Positions 48,969 through 62,044 of a stretch of DNA of 64,000 nt are shown piece by piece; the stretch's first letter is position 1, and every line of letters starts with the position of its first letter. The DNA is from Cyathus striatus (lineage: Eukaryota > Basidiomycota > Agaricomycetes > Agaricales > Nidulariaceae), in NCBI GenBank assembly GCA_025738555.1, contig JAOVFP010000007.1, positions 3,162,001 through 3,226,000 of the forward strand. The letters run 5' to 3'. Both the position numbers and the translations under genes were made by a program. The notes below the pieces were generated by a model. That model saw only the letters and a program-made list of their open reading frames with translations. It ran no database searches and was not told where the DNA came from.

Positions 48969-49739
48969 TAAGGCTCCAACTATATACTATCCCTATACAC
49001 TTCAAGGGTGTATCTATAGGGATAGGGTGAATATAGTGTAGTAATAGTATTTATAGGGATATAGGTTTTATTGTATAGTATTTCAAAATTCCAGTAGTTT
49101 ACCCTCCCCCCCAATTTCTGGATGGACTCCGGATGGACAAGAAAATGTCCAGAATTTCTGAGTGGACTCCATATGAAAACTGGATTTTCTGGATGGAATC
49201 CACATGGAGCACAGATTTTCTGGATGGAGATGATAATTTCCAGACAAAGTCCACATTGAGTCCATGTTAAAGAACATTTTTTCCAGGTGAAATTCAGGTG
49301 GAATGAGAAAATTTCCAATTGATGGAAATGAAATATAACTTTGTTTTCCCATAGAGTCACATAGTATTACAGTATTACAATATTACAATATTATGTGTCT
49401 CACAGTATTGCAGTCATCACAGTTATGTTTCACATAGTATTACACTTGTCACACTTTTTGCAATGTCACAGTATTGGAGTTGTCACAGTTTTACACATGT
49501 TCATGATGATACAAATATCACATTCATATTGTTATGGTCATCAGGGTCATCTTTATTATCACACTTGTCACATAGTGTCACAGCTGTCAAAATCTGTGAT
49601 ACTGTGTGATAAGTGATACTGTGACACTACAAAAAGTGTGACAAGTGTGACATTATGTAAAAAGATACTGTGACACAATGTGAAAAGTAGCTGTGATGAC
49701 TGCAAGACTGTGAGACACATAATATTGTGATACTGCAAT

Positions 49740-50000
49740 ACTATGCCACATTGTGACACCTGTGTCACACTCAACACATGGTGTCATGCTCAACATACCA
49801 TATTATGCTCAAAACATTGTGTTATGCAGGTGTGTCACACTAGATGCATGGTGTCACGCTCAATGCATGATGTCACACCTAATGTTAATGCATGGTAGTG
49901 TTACACTTAATGCATGATGTCATGCCTAACACATAGTGTTACACTCAATGCATGATGTCATGCTCAACACATGGTGTCTCACTCAATGCATCATGTCACA
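49740..50000. repeat. GTGTCACACTCAAYGCATGA satellite in F3
   Basis: Irregular units of about 19-20 bp combining TGTCACAC/TGTTACAC with TCAATGCATG. The same two words appear, inverted, in the F1 and F2 satellites. Confidence 0.8.
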
Positions 50001-50053
50001 CTTGATGGAGTCATAGAAGTTGTGGACTGTACAGCATGTGCCCATGCACTAGC

Positions 50054-50137
50054 TAGCCATAGTGTAATGGTTATGCACACTATCCACTATCATGTGAATG
50101 AATGTTATGTAATTATCACAACAATACTGGTTCAAAC
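50054..50137 (+). repeat. tRNA-like segment in F3
   Basis: TAGCCATAGTGTAATGG (50054-50070) is a good A-box, and GGTTCAAAC (50129-50137) is close to a B-box. It lies some 70 bp inside the right arm, as in the two KDZ elements. No complete cloverleaf is evident. Confidence 0.5.
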
Positions 50138-50749
50138 TATGTAACTATACCATGCTCTACTAATTTATTTATAATACAAGTAAATTAAGTAATAAACTAC
50201 TAATTAATAGAAGCTACCCAGAATTCATCTGGAGAACACCTGGGCCGGAAAACTGAAATTTGGCAGGTGTCTCTGCCAAAACAAGTCCACCCGGAGTCCA
50301 GATGGAGTCTGTGGAATGGCCAGAAATTCCATGGAAATTTCTCAGACTTTCTGGGGAGTCTGCGGATTCCATCCGGACTCCAGAAGGAATTTAGGGGGGA
50401 GTGTAAAGACCTCCAAAATTCAAACAAAATATTGATAACATGATATATTACTCATTGCTGTTGTCACCCATGTGGCATCACATTACTGTGACAATTGATG
50501 TTGACTGCATACTACATACTTACTATGCAACATCACCTGTTCTCCTCATCCCCTGGCACTGCTACCCTTCTATCTACTACTGGGCCTATAATACTTGACC
50601 TAGATTAATACTACATGCACATGCTAGCTTCTCAGGGCCTTCCATACACTGTGGTCTTTAACTCTGGAGTTTTCATTGTGCTGGAGCTTGAACACTATAT
50701 ATCCTTCTGGTAGCTCCAGGGTTAGGTACAAATAACATCTTTCTGTCAT

Positions 50750-51440
50750 TACCATTCACCTTTTCTGGAAAGGGGATATGTTTGTGTATGCATACATTGA
50801 TGTGGGCATACATTGATGACATGAACATTGACACAGAGCTACCTCAATGAGCATTGTTGTGGGGGTGAGGCCTACATCAATGAGGTGGTACATTGACATG
50901 GGGATACCTCAATGAGGGGATACATTTTGTGTGAGTGTACATTGACAAGGGGGTATGTTTGTGAGGGGGTACATTTACATGGATATATGTCAACAAGGAG
51001 ATATGTTTGTGAGTAGATGCATTTGCAAGGGGATGTGTTTGCAAGGGGGTGCATCTACACAGGTGTATGTCAACAAGGGGGTATGTTTGCATTGGTGTAC
51101 ATTGACAATGGAGTATGTTTGTGAGGGGGTGTATTTGTGAGGGGGTGTGTTTGTGACAGTGTATGTTTTTGAGGGGGTGTGTTTGCAATGGGGTGTGTTT
51201 GCAACAGGGTGCATTTATGAGAGGGTACGTCTACATGAGTGTATGTCAACAATGGTGTATGTTTATGTTGGTGTATGTTGATGACAGGGTATGCCTGTGA
51301 GGGGGTACATTGATGATGGTGTATGTTTGTGAGGGGGTGTGAGAGTATGTTTGCATGGGACATTGAAGAATTGTTATGTCAGGGGGGGGATACATCAAAG
51401 AAGGGATACATTGACGAGGGGGTACACTGGTGAGGGAGTA
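50750..51440. repeat. Degenerate G-rich minisatellite in the hAT element
   Basis: Units of about 18-24 bp of the type GGGGGTATGTTTGTGAGG and GGGGTACATTGACAA. Open frames through it (Pro/His/Thr/Cys) are repetitive and rejected. Confidence 0.9.
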
Positions 51441-51520
51441 CATTGACAATGTACATTATATAGTCAAGCTTGTATATAAAGGAGGAGGTACAACAATATA
51501 TTTAAAGCTCTAATGTACAC

Positions 51521-54487
51521 CTATGAAATATCTAATAGACAATGGCTCCCATGTTTTTCTACTGGTTTTGGTTTCTGTACTGGCTCAAAAAGCTTACTCC
51601 TTATCCACACTTTTGTTAGTAATGCTTCATGTATTTTCTCAACTTGAAGGGAGCTTCTTAAGTTGGTACAAATCCTCCTGGACTTTGAAAATGTGTGCTC
51701 AACAGATACACTCATTGCTGGTATTGCAAGAACATCATGAGCCATTCTTGCTGGCACTGGGAACAAGATCACATGAGTCTGTAAAGAAAACACTGTAAGT
51801 GAAGGCTAGCAAGTTGGTGAGACAATCTATAACACACCTTCCACCATGAAAGTGGGTCATGTACTACACCACATCCACTTTCAAATGCAAAATAATATCA
51901 TAACTCATCATCAAGCTGTTGGCAGGGAAGTTGGGGTGAATGTGGCAGGAATATCAAACTCAAAGTCACAGAGACTTGCCAAGCTACTAGATGCAGAGAG
52001 AAGGGAAGCTCCATTAGTGGGCATAGGCATTGGCAATTGAGATGATAGTAGTTGAGTTGGCATTTCTCTGGGCTGTTGCAACTCACCCTCCATCTCCTTC
52101 TGGTAATGTTTGGCCACAGTGCATATGAGAATTTGTACGCACTGAACCTCTTCATCCTTGTTAGATGTGTCTTTGGCTGGATCCCAGTGAGGAGGTGCCA
52201 CCTTTCAAAACCATTCTGTCCACATGAACAGGTGTAGGGCTAATGGAAACAATAAGAGTTCTTCAGTGTCATGAACAAAGATTGTAACTGTCATACTCAC
52301 CAGTACCAAGGATGTAATTATGATTTGTGACTGCTTTTGTTTTGTACTTCATGAGTTTAGATTTGCCAATGCCAGCAGCTGTATGTAGCTCAAGGGGAAG
52401 ATTTAAGTTGGCTGACACTGAGTTGAGGTGCTTTTCAAGTGAGTCATAGATAGGGAGAACAAAAGGAATAGTTGGGCATCATGACATTGAAAGCTGCTGG
52501 GTGTGGACCATGAAGCACTATAGCAAGAGTAATATTGGTAGATATATGGAAGATAATGTAAATGAGAGATGACTACATACATCCAATAGCTGCCATGTGT
52601 GGTCAAGGCACTCCCAATCATTTTTCCCCAACTGAAGGTCTTCATATTCCTCTGTCTTGAAAACCCATTGGTTAATAGCCTGATAATATTGCTGCATCAG
52701 AAAAGAAGGTATTATGATAACCAGTGTTTAAGCTTACTTCACAAAGGATTAGTGCATGCCCAATTATAGTATGTGTAGAGTTCCATCACATATGAACATT
52801 ACAGATAACCATGAGTATTGAGAGCATAGGGCTATTCAAATTTGTATCATCCACACATTTTGTCTTGCCATATATCCCTGAAGAAATCTTCCAGAACCAC
52901 TGCCACTGTTGCAGGGACAATGTAATTTTGTTGACAATGAACCAAAGCTGAGTGGAATATGATAACAGGAGTCAATCAGTAGCAACTGTAGAAGAATCAA
53001 GAAACATACCCTTTTCAATGCACTCTGCCCAACCTTGCTTGCCTCCTCCTCATCTAATTCCTTCTCATACAATCCCTTATCCATACCTGAATGTTCTGAA
53101 TACTCAACATCTATCTCTCAATTTTCTTCAAGCTCTTGTAGCTCAGTGTTATCTTCAATGTTATAGTGTATCAGCATATTCTTGTTCATAAGATAGTGGT
53201 CAGAGTCACCACCATCTTCAGTACACTCCTCAGCTTCATTTAGTGCTGAGAGTATTGCCTGGGCTATAAGGTTGATAATGTGAGCAAGACATCAAATTTG
53301 CTGATCTTCCTGCTCTGGTATGTCATAAAGGGTAAGAAGAGTATGAACAACATTTCGAAAAAGAACATCATTGACACTGGCATTGTCCATAGCAATTGCA
53401 GAGAAGTACTGGAAGCAAGAAATAAGTGTTAGCTAATTAAATTTGCTGGACCTCTGCATGCTCATTTTGGCTTTGAGACAGCTGCATGTATTGCTTGAAG
53501 AGTTGTACCCCATCTGACTCCTCACCAGAATCAAGTGCATCACATGGACCAGTGTTCTAATAATAGTTGAGTATCAAAATGGTATTGAGTCACTGCTTGC
53601 TGAGCTTCAAACAACTCACCTTTCCTTTTCCATTCTGGTTCTTCTTTGCAGGAGGGGGGTCCTGTGGCTTCAGTGGCTGTTGAGCCTTTTTCTCTTTGTG
53701 CTTCTGATTCTATAAATAATCAATGTGAGTGACATTTCAGAAAAGATGATAACACTCACAATATCTTTATGCAGATCAGACTCCTCTACCACCTCTTCTC
53801 CATCTGAGTTAAAAACAATAGATGGGATATCTGTTTCATCCTCTAGTCATGGTTGCTTAGGTGGAGTGTAATCACTGTCATCCTCAGAGTTGAAACCTGG
53901 GCCATTCTTTGGTTTCTGTGATCTTCTTTTCTTCATCTCATGGGTTACAGGTGCTGTTGCCTCAGGAGCTGGTATGTACAAAGCTCTGTTGATGGTAAAG
54001 CAAGTTAACATGGTGTAAATTGAACAGAACAAGGTGACATATGCAGTAAGCAGTTTGAGCTCTTTAACTAGGCATAGGGCCTTCAGCATTGCAGCATTCC
54101 AAGGGAATGCCTCAGGCTTCATTGTCACAGTATGTCGAAGATACTGTATGACCATATCCATTCCAAATTTCCTTTTTAAGACATTGGCAAGGTGACCAGT
54201 TGTGGTATTAGTGACGTCTTCTCCAAAAAGGATATCCATCCACTAATTGAAGATTTCCCAATACTTGTTGTCTGCTGTTGGGACCAGAAATTTTTGAAGA
54301 TGACTGCAACTTGATCATCCTTTGTGCAGACAGGAATACTATCAGATAATGCGAACTGCAGTTGTTCTAGAGTGGAAACATGGTTTGAAAATGCATGAAA
54401 GAAGAAATCTGCAGGAAGGTTTGGTGCCATTGGACTTGGGAGGTTGGGTGCTGCAGCAAAGGTGAAAATGGATTTCTGTTGTGTCAA
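51521..54487 (-). pseudogene. hAT transposase, multi-exon, lightly decayed
   Basis: Starts at 54487 (MTQQKS) or 54430 (MAPNLPADFFFHAFSNHVST). N-terminal exons run to about 53840 (NVLKRKFGMDMVIQYLRHTV, EDDSDYTPPKQP) and an acidic/Lys-rich linker follows. The catalytic core has AIAMDNASVNDVLF (about 53390) with the family Asp, then CLAHIINLIAQAI (about 53290), the conserved C..H motif. Downstream exons (52950-51900) are followed by the C-terminal dimerisation region with LAIPAMSVSVEHTFSKSRRI and LRSSLQVEKIHEALL (51750-51620). Several GT-AG introns are needed. TGA at 53292 (relatives have Arg before CLAH) and at 53118 again fit CGA to TGA. Confidence 0.9.
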
Positions 54488-54726
54488 TCTGACTTGATCA
54501 TTGGCATGATCATATCATTTTCAATTGGTTGTTCATTCACTCATTCAGTATTGGCATTCTCTCTAGTGTGGTGCAGCTTATACAAATTTATTAACACATA
54601 TTGAAACTATATACACTACTATATACTATATATCATACAATATATGTATAGGGAAGGATTCTGACAATAGGGATATGTATATGAATAGGGTATAGGATAG
54701 CATATAGTTGGAGCCTTAGTCCAAAT

Positions 54727-54784
54727 TGCCATCATACCTATAAACTATCATTTGAGGGTGATCCACCAACTGCAATTTATTCTA
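54727..54784 (+). pseudogene. Plavaka/Tnp2-type transposase, segment 2
   Basis: A 19-codon piece, CHHTYKLSFEGDPPTAIYS, between the hAT element and element K. It contains the Cys-His of the zinc-binding motif and continues in frame from segment 1. K begins after the TA at 54783. Confidence 0.75.
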
Positions 54785-54814
54785 CATCAGGAAAATCTCT
54801 ATCAGCTAAATTAG

Positions 54815-55030
54815 TGAAATTAATAATACTAAGATTTACCCATGTATGGAAAGCCAGAGCACCATGCTCAAAGCCATCAAAATAAATTAAGCTCCATGCA
54901 TCAGCAGCTCATATGCCAATTTACGATCTAGATTTAATTTTTGGTTGCTTGTTTTTTGGTTACAATTTTCAGTTAAGTGTCCTCAGGTGTCAGGAGGCAT
55001 CATCAGAGCTGCAACACGAGTGCTTGAGCA
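54815..55030 (+). repeat. Inverted repeat G inside K, left copy
   Basis: Matches the reverse complement of 59545-59765 at roughly 80 percent by eye, including GAGCACCATGCTCAAAGCC, CCAATTTACGATCTAGAT and GGAGGCATCATCAG. It may be an inner or older TIR of K. Confidence 0.75.
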
Positions 55031-57874
55031 TATCCATGAGTATTTTGAGGCCAAAATTTGGTCTTTTCATAATTACCTATTTATAATTCGAATAAATTAG
55101 AGGATTTTTTGAGGATTGTAGAGCAGCAATTCTACCCTGCCAAAATTCTGCAAAGTGCAATCATATACAATTTAAAATGGGAAATGTCAGTGAGGGTAAG
55201 AGTGAAAATTGACCACCACCTTTAAGGCCCATGCATTTTCCCCACCTAGCCTCCTGTGTATGGTGTAGAGCAGGCTTTCTGCCTGCTCAGTAGAATTGAC
55301 ATTCTGATGTGTTTGCATATTATCATGTGACTTGCCCATCAAGTGTGTCAATGTGTCTTGTGTTCAACTATTCTCTTGAATGCATCTCAACACTCTCAAC
55401 ATTGGACAGAATCCCCCATACTTTCGAATATCAGACATCAAGAGAGATACCTCAGGCACTCGACTACAGGCTGGTGAAGCAACAGACTGCGATATGCACA
55501 GGCAGGACAACAATTTTATTCAATATCAATCCCATCATGGCACCATTACTCTGCCAGCAACTCTACATCTCTTCTGCTCTTGCCGCTGCTTCAAGACCTC
55601 TCAACATTTATTTTATTCTCCATATCAATAGTCTAGTCTTGATAACCTGCTTGGGTTTATTTAAATTTTATTCGCTCCTTTACATATATTTTCTCTTCCT
55701 TTCTACTATTTAAATGGTGTATCTAGCTCTACAGTACTTCAGTGAATTTCACTCCTCAGTTCTACTGCTCTCTGTCTTTCATCTTCGTTCTAAATCATCA
55801 TCTTGCTTGTTCTTCCTGCTCTCCTCAAGTTCTGATCAGTGAAAACACTCCAGAACTTCATCTCTGTCTTTCATTGTGCCATTAAATCTTTCATATACAT
55901 CGCTGACACACTCTTTAATTCTACCTTATAACATTAGAGTTGGACGGATGTGCCAACCACTCACATTCCTTGTCAAGGAACCTTCAACCTCACATCTTCC
56001 TCTTCAGAAGGGTCAGGAGAATTTTTTGGCAGACTGATATTGATAAAATGAGAAATGTCAGTGAGAATAATGAATATTGAATATCATTTTCAAGGCCCAT
56101 GCAGGTGCACAGGATATCAGCTAGTAGTGGTAACTACATTCTGTGCTATTAGTCCTTAACATATAATACAGTACCCATCAATGTTAAAAAGAGTCTTTTA
56201 AGACACAAACATGCCATAGTTCCACATTTAGATTACTTAAATCATAATGTTGACATGATATTCATATGATATCCTACATTGGACTAGTAATAAAGATTTC
56301 TATCAGCATTTATTCATAGCTTCATTAAATATTTAATTCTTACCTTGCCATTCAAATACTCTTCAGTGAAAGTAAAGTGGAATGTAATGTTTCATGTGGT
56401 CTCTCAGTCTCCACTCCATTCATCACAAAACAACACCAAGAACACCACAGAAAATTTGTAACAAAAACTCAAGTAACTAAGAGAGCGATAAAAAGTGCAT
56501 CAATTAGTTTTCAACATTGGCATCTCAAGATCTTATTATTCCCTTGTCAACATCTCAACATATCTTTTCTCTCTCCTTATGTTCTGATTAAATCTTTACA
56601 TTTTACACCAAAAAAGGCATGTTTTGGCTATGTGAAAAATTTAATTAACTACAGCCTTATTCTTATCCTTTCCAAAACACACTGGTTCACTATTTTAGGC
56701 ACATCCTCTCTCTTTTATTATTTAAATTGTATATCTAGTCTTATATTGAAATAAAGTGAAGTTCATTTCTAGAATTCTCACCTAAATGATTCTCCGTTGT
56801 TCTCTATCACTGTCTAAAACATTTTATATAGATCTATTTGCTCCAAATCATCATACAAACTTTACTCAATCAAATGTCTTCTCAGAACTTCAACTAGCAG
56901 TTCCATCATTTTCCATATTGTTATTTCTCTCATTTATATTTCTAACCATCTTATTCTATAACTTTATAGCCCTTACACTGTATACACATAATTATAATTA
57001 ACTGTTAGAGTTTACCATGCATTTAATCATAATCTGTGAGAATATTGCAGTTGGAAACTGTCAGGACAATTACAGGCACAAGATTAAGGCAGAGATTGAT
57101 AAGAATGAATGTATAACACACAATAACAATCTAGAGTACATATCAATGAGCCATAAGCACTGTAAGCACAAGCAGAATTGTAGAAGAATGAACATATGTG
57201 TATAAGAGTTAAGCAAATCATGGAAGAACAGAATATAAAGCCCTAAAAATGATGAGACTGCTTATAGCAATACAGATAGCTAAAGGTCAATACAAACAGC
57301 CTTAGTGCAACATTGAGATCATATATTCAAGGATGACACCTTAAGAGCGATACAGAGAGAAGATATTTGAAGCAGATACCTATCCATAGAGAAATACTAA
57401 GGCCATAAATCTGATGTAGACAACTTAAGAGTGATACAGAGATCAAATACTCAATGCAGAGAGCCCTAGAGCAACACTGAGGGCATTTCTTTGAAGCATC
57501 CTAAGATGTAAGCCATATAAAATGAAGCAGTTAGCAAAAGAATGAAGTATAATATTGGTTTTAACTTATTTTGTACTTCCTTCAAGTTCATGTGCATGGG
57601 TATGTTACCACAGGTAACATGTAACATGTAACACATACCAGTGTGAGACTTGAATGGTGTGTGACTTCAATTGTGATTGCGGCATATCCTGATAAGCAAT
57701 TACTATCAACTTGTCAATAATTTAAACTTGAGGCTAGAAGGATAAATAAACATCATTGCAGGAAGGTTGTCTGTACAACATGAATGTTTGGATCAATGAT
57801 AGTGAAGGATAGTTATTTTATGATAACCAAAGAAAAAGTATTTAGTTACAATTTTTACAAAATGAGTCCAAGAG
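55031..57874. other. Interior of K, no recognised gene
   Basis: AT-rich and pyrimidine-rich sequence. A direct repeat (AAATGTCAGTGAG ... AAGGCCCATGCA) occurs at 55182-55235 and 56052-56103. 55660-55800 and 56690-56830 share TATTTAAATTGTATATCTAG-like sequence, suggesting a diverged duplication of 0.9-1.0 kb. Frames of up to 134 codons (55309-55713, 56377-56754) show no family signature. From 57250 to 57500 short phrases such as GAGCGATACAGAGA recur. Confidence 0.5.
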
Positions 57875-59243
57875 AGCTCTTTACACTTAGCCAGGTGTTC
57901 TGTACGGATCTGCGTGGAATCCATACAGAATTTTCAGAATCTGTGTGGAATCTGCACAGATTTTTTTCTTTTTGGCAGAGGATTTTTTGGGTCTGTGCAG
58001 ATTCTGCACAGATTCTGCACAGAATCAAAAATTCCATGCAGATTACACAGAATTCTGCATTACAGACCTGAAAAATTCTGTATGGAATCTTATTATACTT
58101 ATTTCCTTATGGAAAATTAGAATAGAGAATTGTGTGATACTAAGCATTGAGTGTGACACTAAGTGTTGAGTGTGATACTAAGGGTTAAGTGTGACATTAT
58201 GCATTGAGTGTGACACTAAGTGTTGAGTGTGATACTAAGGGTTGAGTGTGACACTAAGGGTTAAACATGATACTAATGGTTAAGCATGACACTAAGGGTT
58301 AAGTGTGACACTATGCATTAAGTGTGACACTATGCATTGAGTGTGACACTAGGTGTTGAGTGTGATACTAAGGGTTAAGTGTGACACTATGCATTGAGTG
58401 TGACACTAAGCATTGAGTGTGACACTATGCATTGAGTGTGACACTAAGCATTGAGTGTGACACTATGCATTAAGTGTGACACTCTGCATTGAGTGTGATA
58501 CCAAGTGTTGAGTGTGACACTAAGGGTTGAGTGTGACACTATGCATTAAGTGTTGAGTGTGACACTAAGGGTTAAGCGTGACACTCTGGATTGAGTGTGA
58601 CACTAAGAGTTGAGTGTGACACTAAGGGTTGAGTTTGACACTAAGGGTTGAGTGTGATACTAAGAGTTGAGTGTGACACTAAGGGTTAAGCATAACACTA
58701 TGGTGTGATACTAAGGGTTAAGTGTGACACTCTGCATTGAGTGTGATACTATAGATTGAGTGTGACACTATGCATTAAGTGTGACACTAAGTGTTGAGTG
58801 TGACACTATGCATTAAGTGTGACACTAAGTGTTGAGTGTGACACTATGCATTAAGCATGACACTATACATTAAGTGTGACACTATGCATTAAACATGATA
58901 CTATGCATTGAGTGTGACACTATACATTAAGCATGACACTAAGTGTTGAGTGTGACACTATGCATTGAGTGTGATACTATACATTAAGCATGACACTATG
59001 CATTGAGCATGATACTATATATTGAGTGTATCACAGATTTCATGTAGTGTCATACTTGACACCTGTGACAAGGCAGCAATGCATAAATCCACACAGAATC
59101 CATATAGAATAATCACCTCTAATAATAATAATAGCCACTATATAAATTATGTATGGTATCTATACAGGTCTGTACAGGTCTGTACAGATCTGTGCAGATC
59201 CATACAGATCCATACAGACCTCTTGGGGGAGTGTAAATTACTG
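57875..59243. mobile_element. F1: fold-back element with 19-bp satellite core
   Basis: 1369 bp. Left end AGCTCTTTACACTTAGCC; right end GGGGGAGTGTAAATTACTG. Flanked by the 9-bp duplication GTCCAAGAG (57866-57874 and 59244-59252). The arms (57875-58110 and about 59085-59243) are built from CAGATTCTGCACAGAATC/GGATCTGTACAGATC words. The core is a satellite. No gene: frames in the arms are repetitive. Confidence 0.9.
58131..59030. repeat. TGACACTAAGCATTGAGTG satellite (F1)
   Basis: About 45 copies of a 19-bp unit, varying mainly at AAGCATTGAG/ATGCATTAAG/AAGGGTTGAG and TGACAC/TGATAC. Confidence 0.95.
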
Positions 59244-59544
59244 GTCCAAGAGTAATTCATACAGCAAATTTTCGATGAATTATGCTTCTAAATACAGCAA
59301 TATTGGACCCAAATAAATCTTAAAATATGTAAACCAGCACTCTTCACTTCCATCCATGAGCTGCCTCCTTAGTAACTGACTGCAAGTTATCTATGGGGAT
59401 ATTAAAATCAAAGGCTCAAAGACCATGGCATATTATCCTTCTTAATAGTATCACTGAAAATATTGCTTATCTCAGTTGCTTATCTCTGGACCCTCACATG
59501 GTACTTTTATGTATGACTTATAAATTGGTACAAATGAAAAGACA

Positions 59545-59765
59545 GAATTGCACTTGCGTTGCAGCCCTGATGATGCCTCCCAAGTCCCGATGCCCAAGCA
59601 TGCTTAGCCGAACATTGTAACTGAAAAACAAACAACTGAAAATTATATCTAGATCGTAAATTGGTATACAAGTTGCCAATGCATGGAACTTGATTTATTT
59701 TGATGGCTTTGAGCATGGTGCTCCAGCTTTCCATACCCATGCCCAAATGTTACTAATATCAAGTA
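59545..59765 (-). repeat. Inverted repeat G inside K, right copy
   Basis: Reverse complement of 54815-55030 with scattered, mostly transition differences. Confidence 0.75.
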
Positions 59766-61142
59766 ATTCGAACTTAATTGTGCTTATATGGCCTAATATG
59801 AACATGTCAAGTGTTGATAAGCATTACAGGAATTTTCTATAATGAAAATTAGAATTTTAAGCAAGTTTTAGCATAAAATACTAACTAAAGTACAAGAAAA
59901 ATTTATGATAATCCTTTAAGAGAAAATATCATTTTAAACACTGCATCAAGTTTATTTCCAGTTTGAATTATGACAAGTCATGTATGTGCTACATACATTA
60001 CATTGGCTAATGAAAATACATATATAATGCTATCCAGTAGAAATTATAGTAGAAACACTGTCACAACAGGGGATACATGATGCAGCTTATATCAATGTCA
60101 TTAGATAATAAATGATCTTTATCTCTGAGTTGTAGTGTTACCTAACTTTACTTACTTGTGGTTAATGGTGACAACTAATCTCTAAGTGAATTTGAAGTGA
60201 ACAATAAAACACATTATAAAAGTGAAATTACCTACAAGTTACACACTAACACAAAACTGAGGAGGAGAAGACATATCTGGGGGTTTAACTTAACTTCAAA
60301 TAGCAAGTTGATAGCAAGTGAGAAAGTTACTAAGTTAGTGCATGACTGCTTCTCCTTATTTGTCATTGATTGTGCATCATGTGGATGTTCAACTTGACAT
60401 GTATATGAGTAATGATGTATGATTTTAACCTCATTCTGCCTCTCTTTCCTTCCCTTCCCCTCCCATTGTGTCCCTTGCTTGTTCCCCATTCATCTGCCAG
60501 GACCTCAGTCTTCTACCACAATGCTCTGAGCCATGTACCTTGGGCACCTCTGTACCTCTATTCTGTCATGCAAACCTCTGGGGCTGGCTTTCTGCTTGTT
60601 GTATGGCTAGCCTTGCACTGTTACCCACTGGGTTCTTGCTCATCTTAATGGAGTCTTTGGGTTTCCAGTATGTCTTTGGTTGTCTTACCTATTATTTATG
60701 CACTTATCATGTACATTAGCATTATAATTTATGTGAACATGCCTATGTGTGCTCACTCTTTACTGTCCTCTCTGGCTGCTGCTCCCTGGGTCGGTTAATG
60801 TAATACTCTGCACTTAACTCTCTATGTTTGCTTGACTCTGTCCTTGATCCCCCACTGCTTTTCTTGTCTCAAAAATTCTATGGCTCACTTTGTTCATCTT
60901 GCTCTACCACTTGTCCATGCTCACTATGCTCTCCCTGGTCCCTGAACTAATCTCCTGATGCTGTTGCTGGCTTGAGTGGGTCATTAAGGAGTGCTATAGT
61001 TGTTGTTAAGTGAGAGGTACAGCTGGATGATATAGAGAGCTTGACATATGTGCAGTTGGATGTTATGAGGTACATATGTTATGTCTTCAGTTTATTGTTA
61101 TAATATGTTGTGTAGATATTACATTAGTAATGTATGGCAATC
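59766..61142. other. Interior of K, no recognised gene
   Basis: AT-rich, with a pyrimidine-rich part (60430-60960) containing small frames of no recognised family. Confidence 0.45.
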
Positions 61143-61144
61143 TA

Positions 61145-61783
61145 CTGTACTAATTGAAATACTTTGGCATCCTTGGATGCGCGTGACAGCCCCAACCACT
61201 GAATGCCTTCGTCAGTTGGCAATTTTTGATGTGACAGTATTGATATTTTCGGCAGGTGAACTTACTAATCTATGTTATTTTTTGTAAATGTTAATAGTGT
61301 AGTGGTATTTCGCAGTGGTTTTGACGCATTTGAAGTGCTAATATGGGCAAGCGGCGGTGAGTTTGATTCTGTCTCGTTAAAATATTTTTTATATCCATTT
61401 CCAGTAGTTGTGTGCACATGTTAAGTATTCTGGCTAAAAAGTAACTACTATTGCCATTTGCCACTGCCGGACAGTACCATATGGTATGAGTAGCTACAAG
61501 AATTCTTTTTCGTAACTCAATTCCATACTGTGTACAGATGGTTGCTCAACAGAAGGAGGTGCCTCAGACGTTGAGTAGGTACTTAGAATTGATTTCACAC
61601 TATGTACATGATTGCTAGTGCACTAATGGAAGTGATTTTTTGGGTTTTGCGACTTGAAATCGGGGGTTTTTTGAACCATTTGAACCTTCGTCAGTTGCCG
61701 TCGTGACGCATGACATGTACCAAATTTCGGCACGTCAGGTAGCTCCGTGACGCGTGACTGCCGAAGTATTTCAATTAGTACAG
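61145..61783. mobile_element. T1: 639-bp TA-flanked MITE
   Basis: Ends CTGTACTAATTGAAATACTT on both sides (inverted), with TA duplications (61143-61144 and 61784-61785), typical of Tc1/mariner-derived MITEs. CpG is locally more frequent (GACGCGTGACTGCCG) than in the surroundings, so it may be young. A tRNA-like stretch (TAGTGTAGTGG at about 61295, GAGTTTGATTC at about 61359) lies inside. No coding capacity. Confidence 0.88.
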
Positions 61784-62044
61784 TATATGCTACAATAAAT
61801 TCCTTATTTTGCTTTAAAAGATCCTTGCCCATACTTCTATTGAGAAAATTCTGCTAAATTGTGGCAACATAAGTGACTAAATTTTATGAAGTTATATCTA
61901 TTATCTACCTATACAAGCTTATTTATACAAATATCTCCTTATTTATTTGCAATAAGGGGGGGACCTTACTATTTTATCTTAGAGTCCCTATAGTCCTTAT
62001 TTTGACTATTATCCACTTAACTCAGACCTAAATTTGAGAATTTT

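Larger units (their letters stand above)
49092..50413. mobile_element. F3: fold-back element nested in the hAT element
   Basis: 1322 bp. Left end CAGTAGTTTACCCTCCCCCC; right end GGGGGGAGTGTAAAGACCTC. Flanked by CAAAATTC (49084-49091 and 50414-50421). The arms (49092-49330 and 50210-50413) are built from TCTGGATGGACTCCGGATGG-like words. The core holds TGTGACAC/GTGTCACAC repeats (49380-50000) and a tRNA-like segment. No coding capacity. Terminal words and arm design match the KDZ elements. Confidence 0.85.
48969..54718 (-). mobile_element. hAT transposon inserted in the Plavaka/Tnp2-like gene
   Basis: 5750 bp. Ends TAAGGCTCCAACTATATACT and, inverted, TAAGGCTCCAACTATATGCT. It is flanked by the 8-bp duplication GTCCAAAT (48961-48968 and 54719-54726), the length typical of hAT. 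The transposase is on the minus strand. F3 (49092-50413) and a minisatellite (50750-51440) lie downstream of the transposase. Confidence 0.95.

Noticed and set aside
50872..51449. Cys/His/Pro-rich minus-strand frames
   Set aside because: Translations of the G-rich minisatellite in the hAT element.
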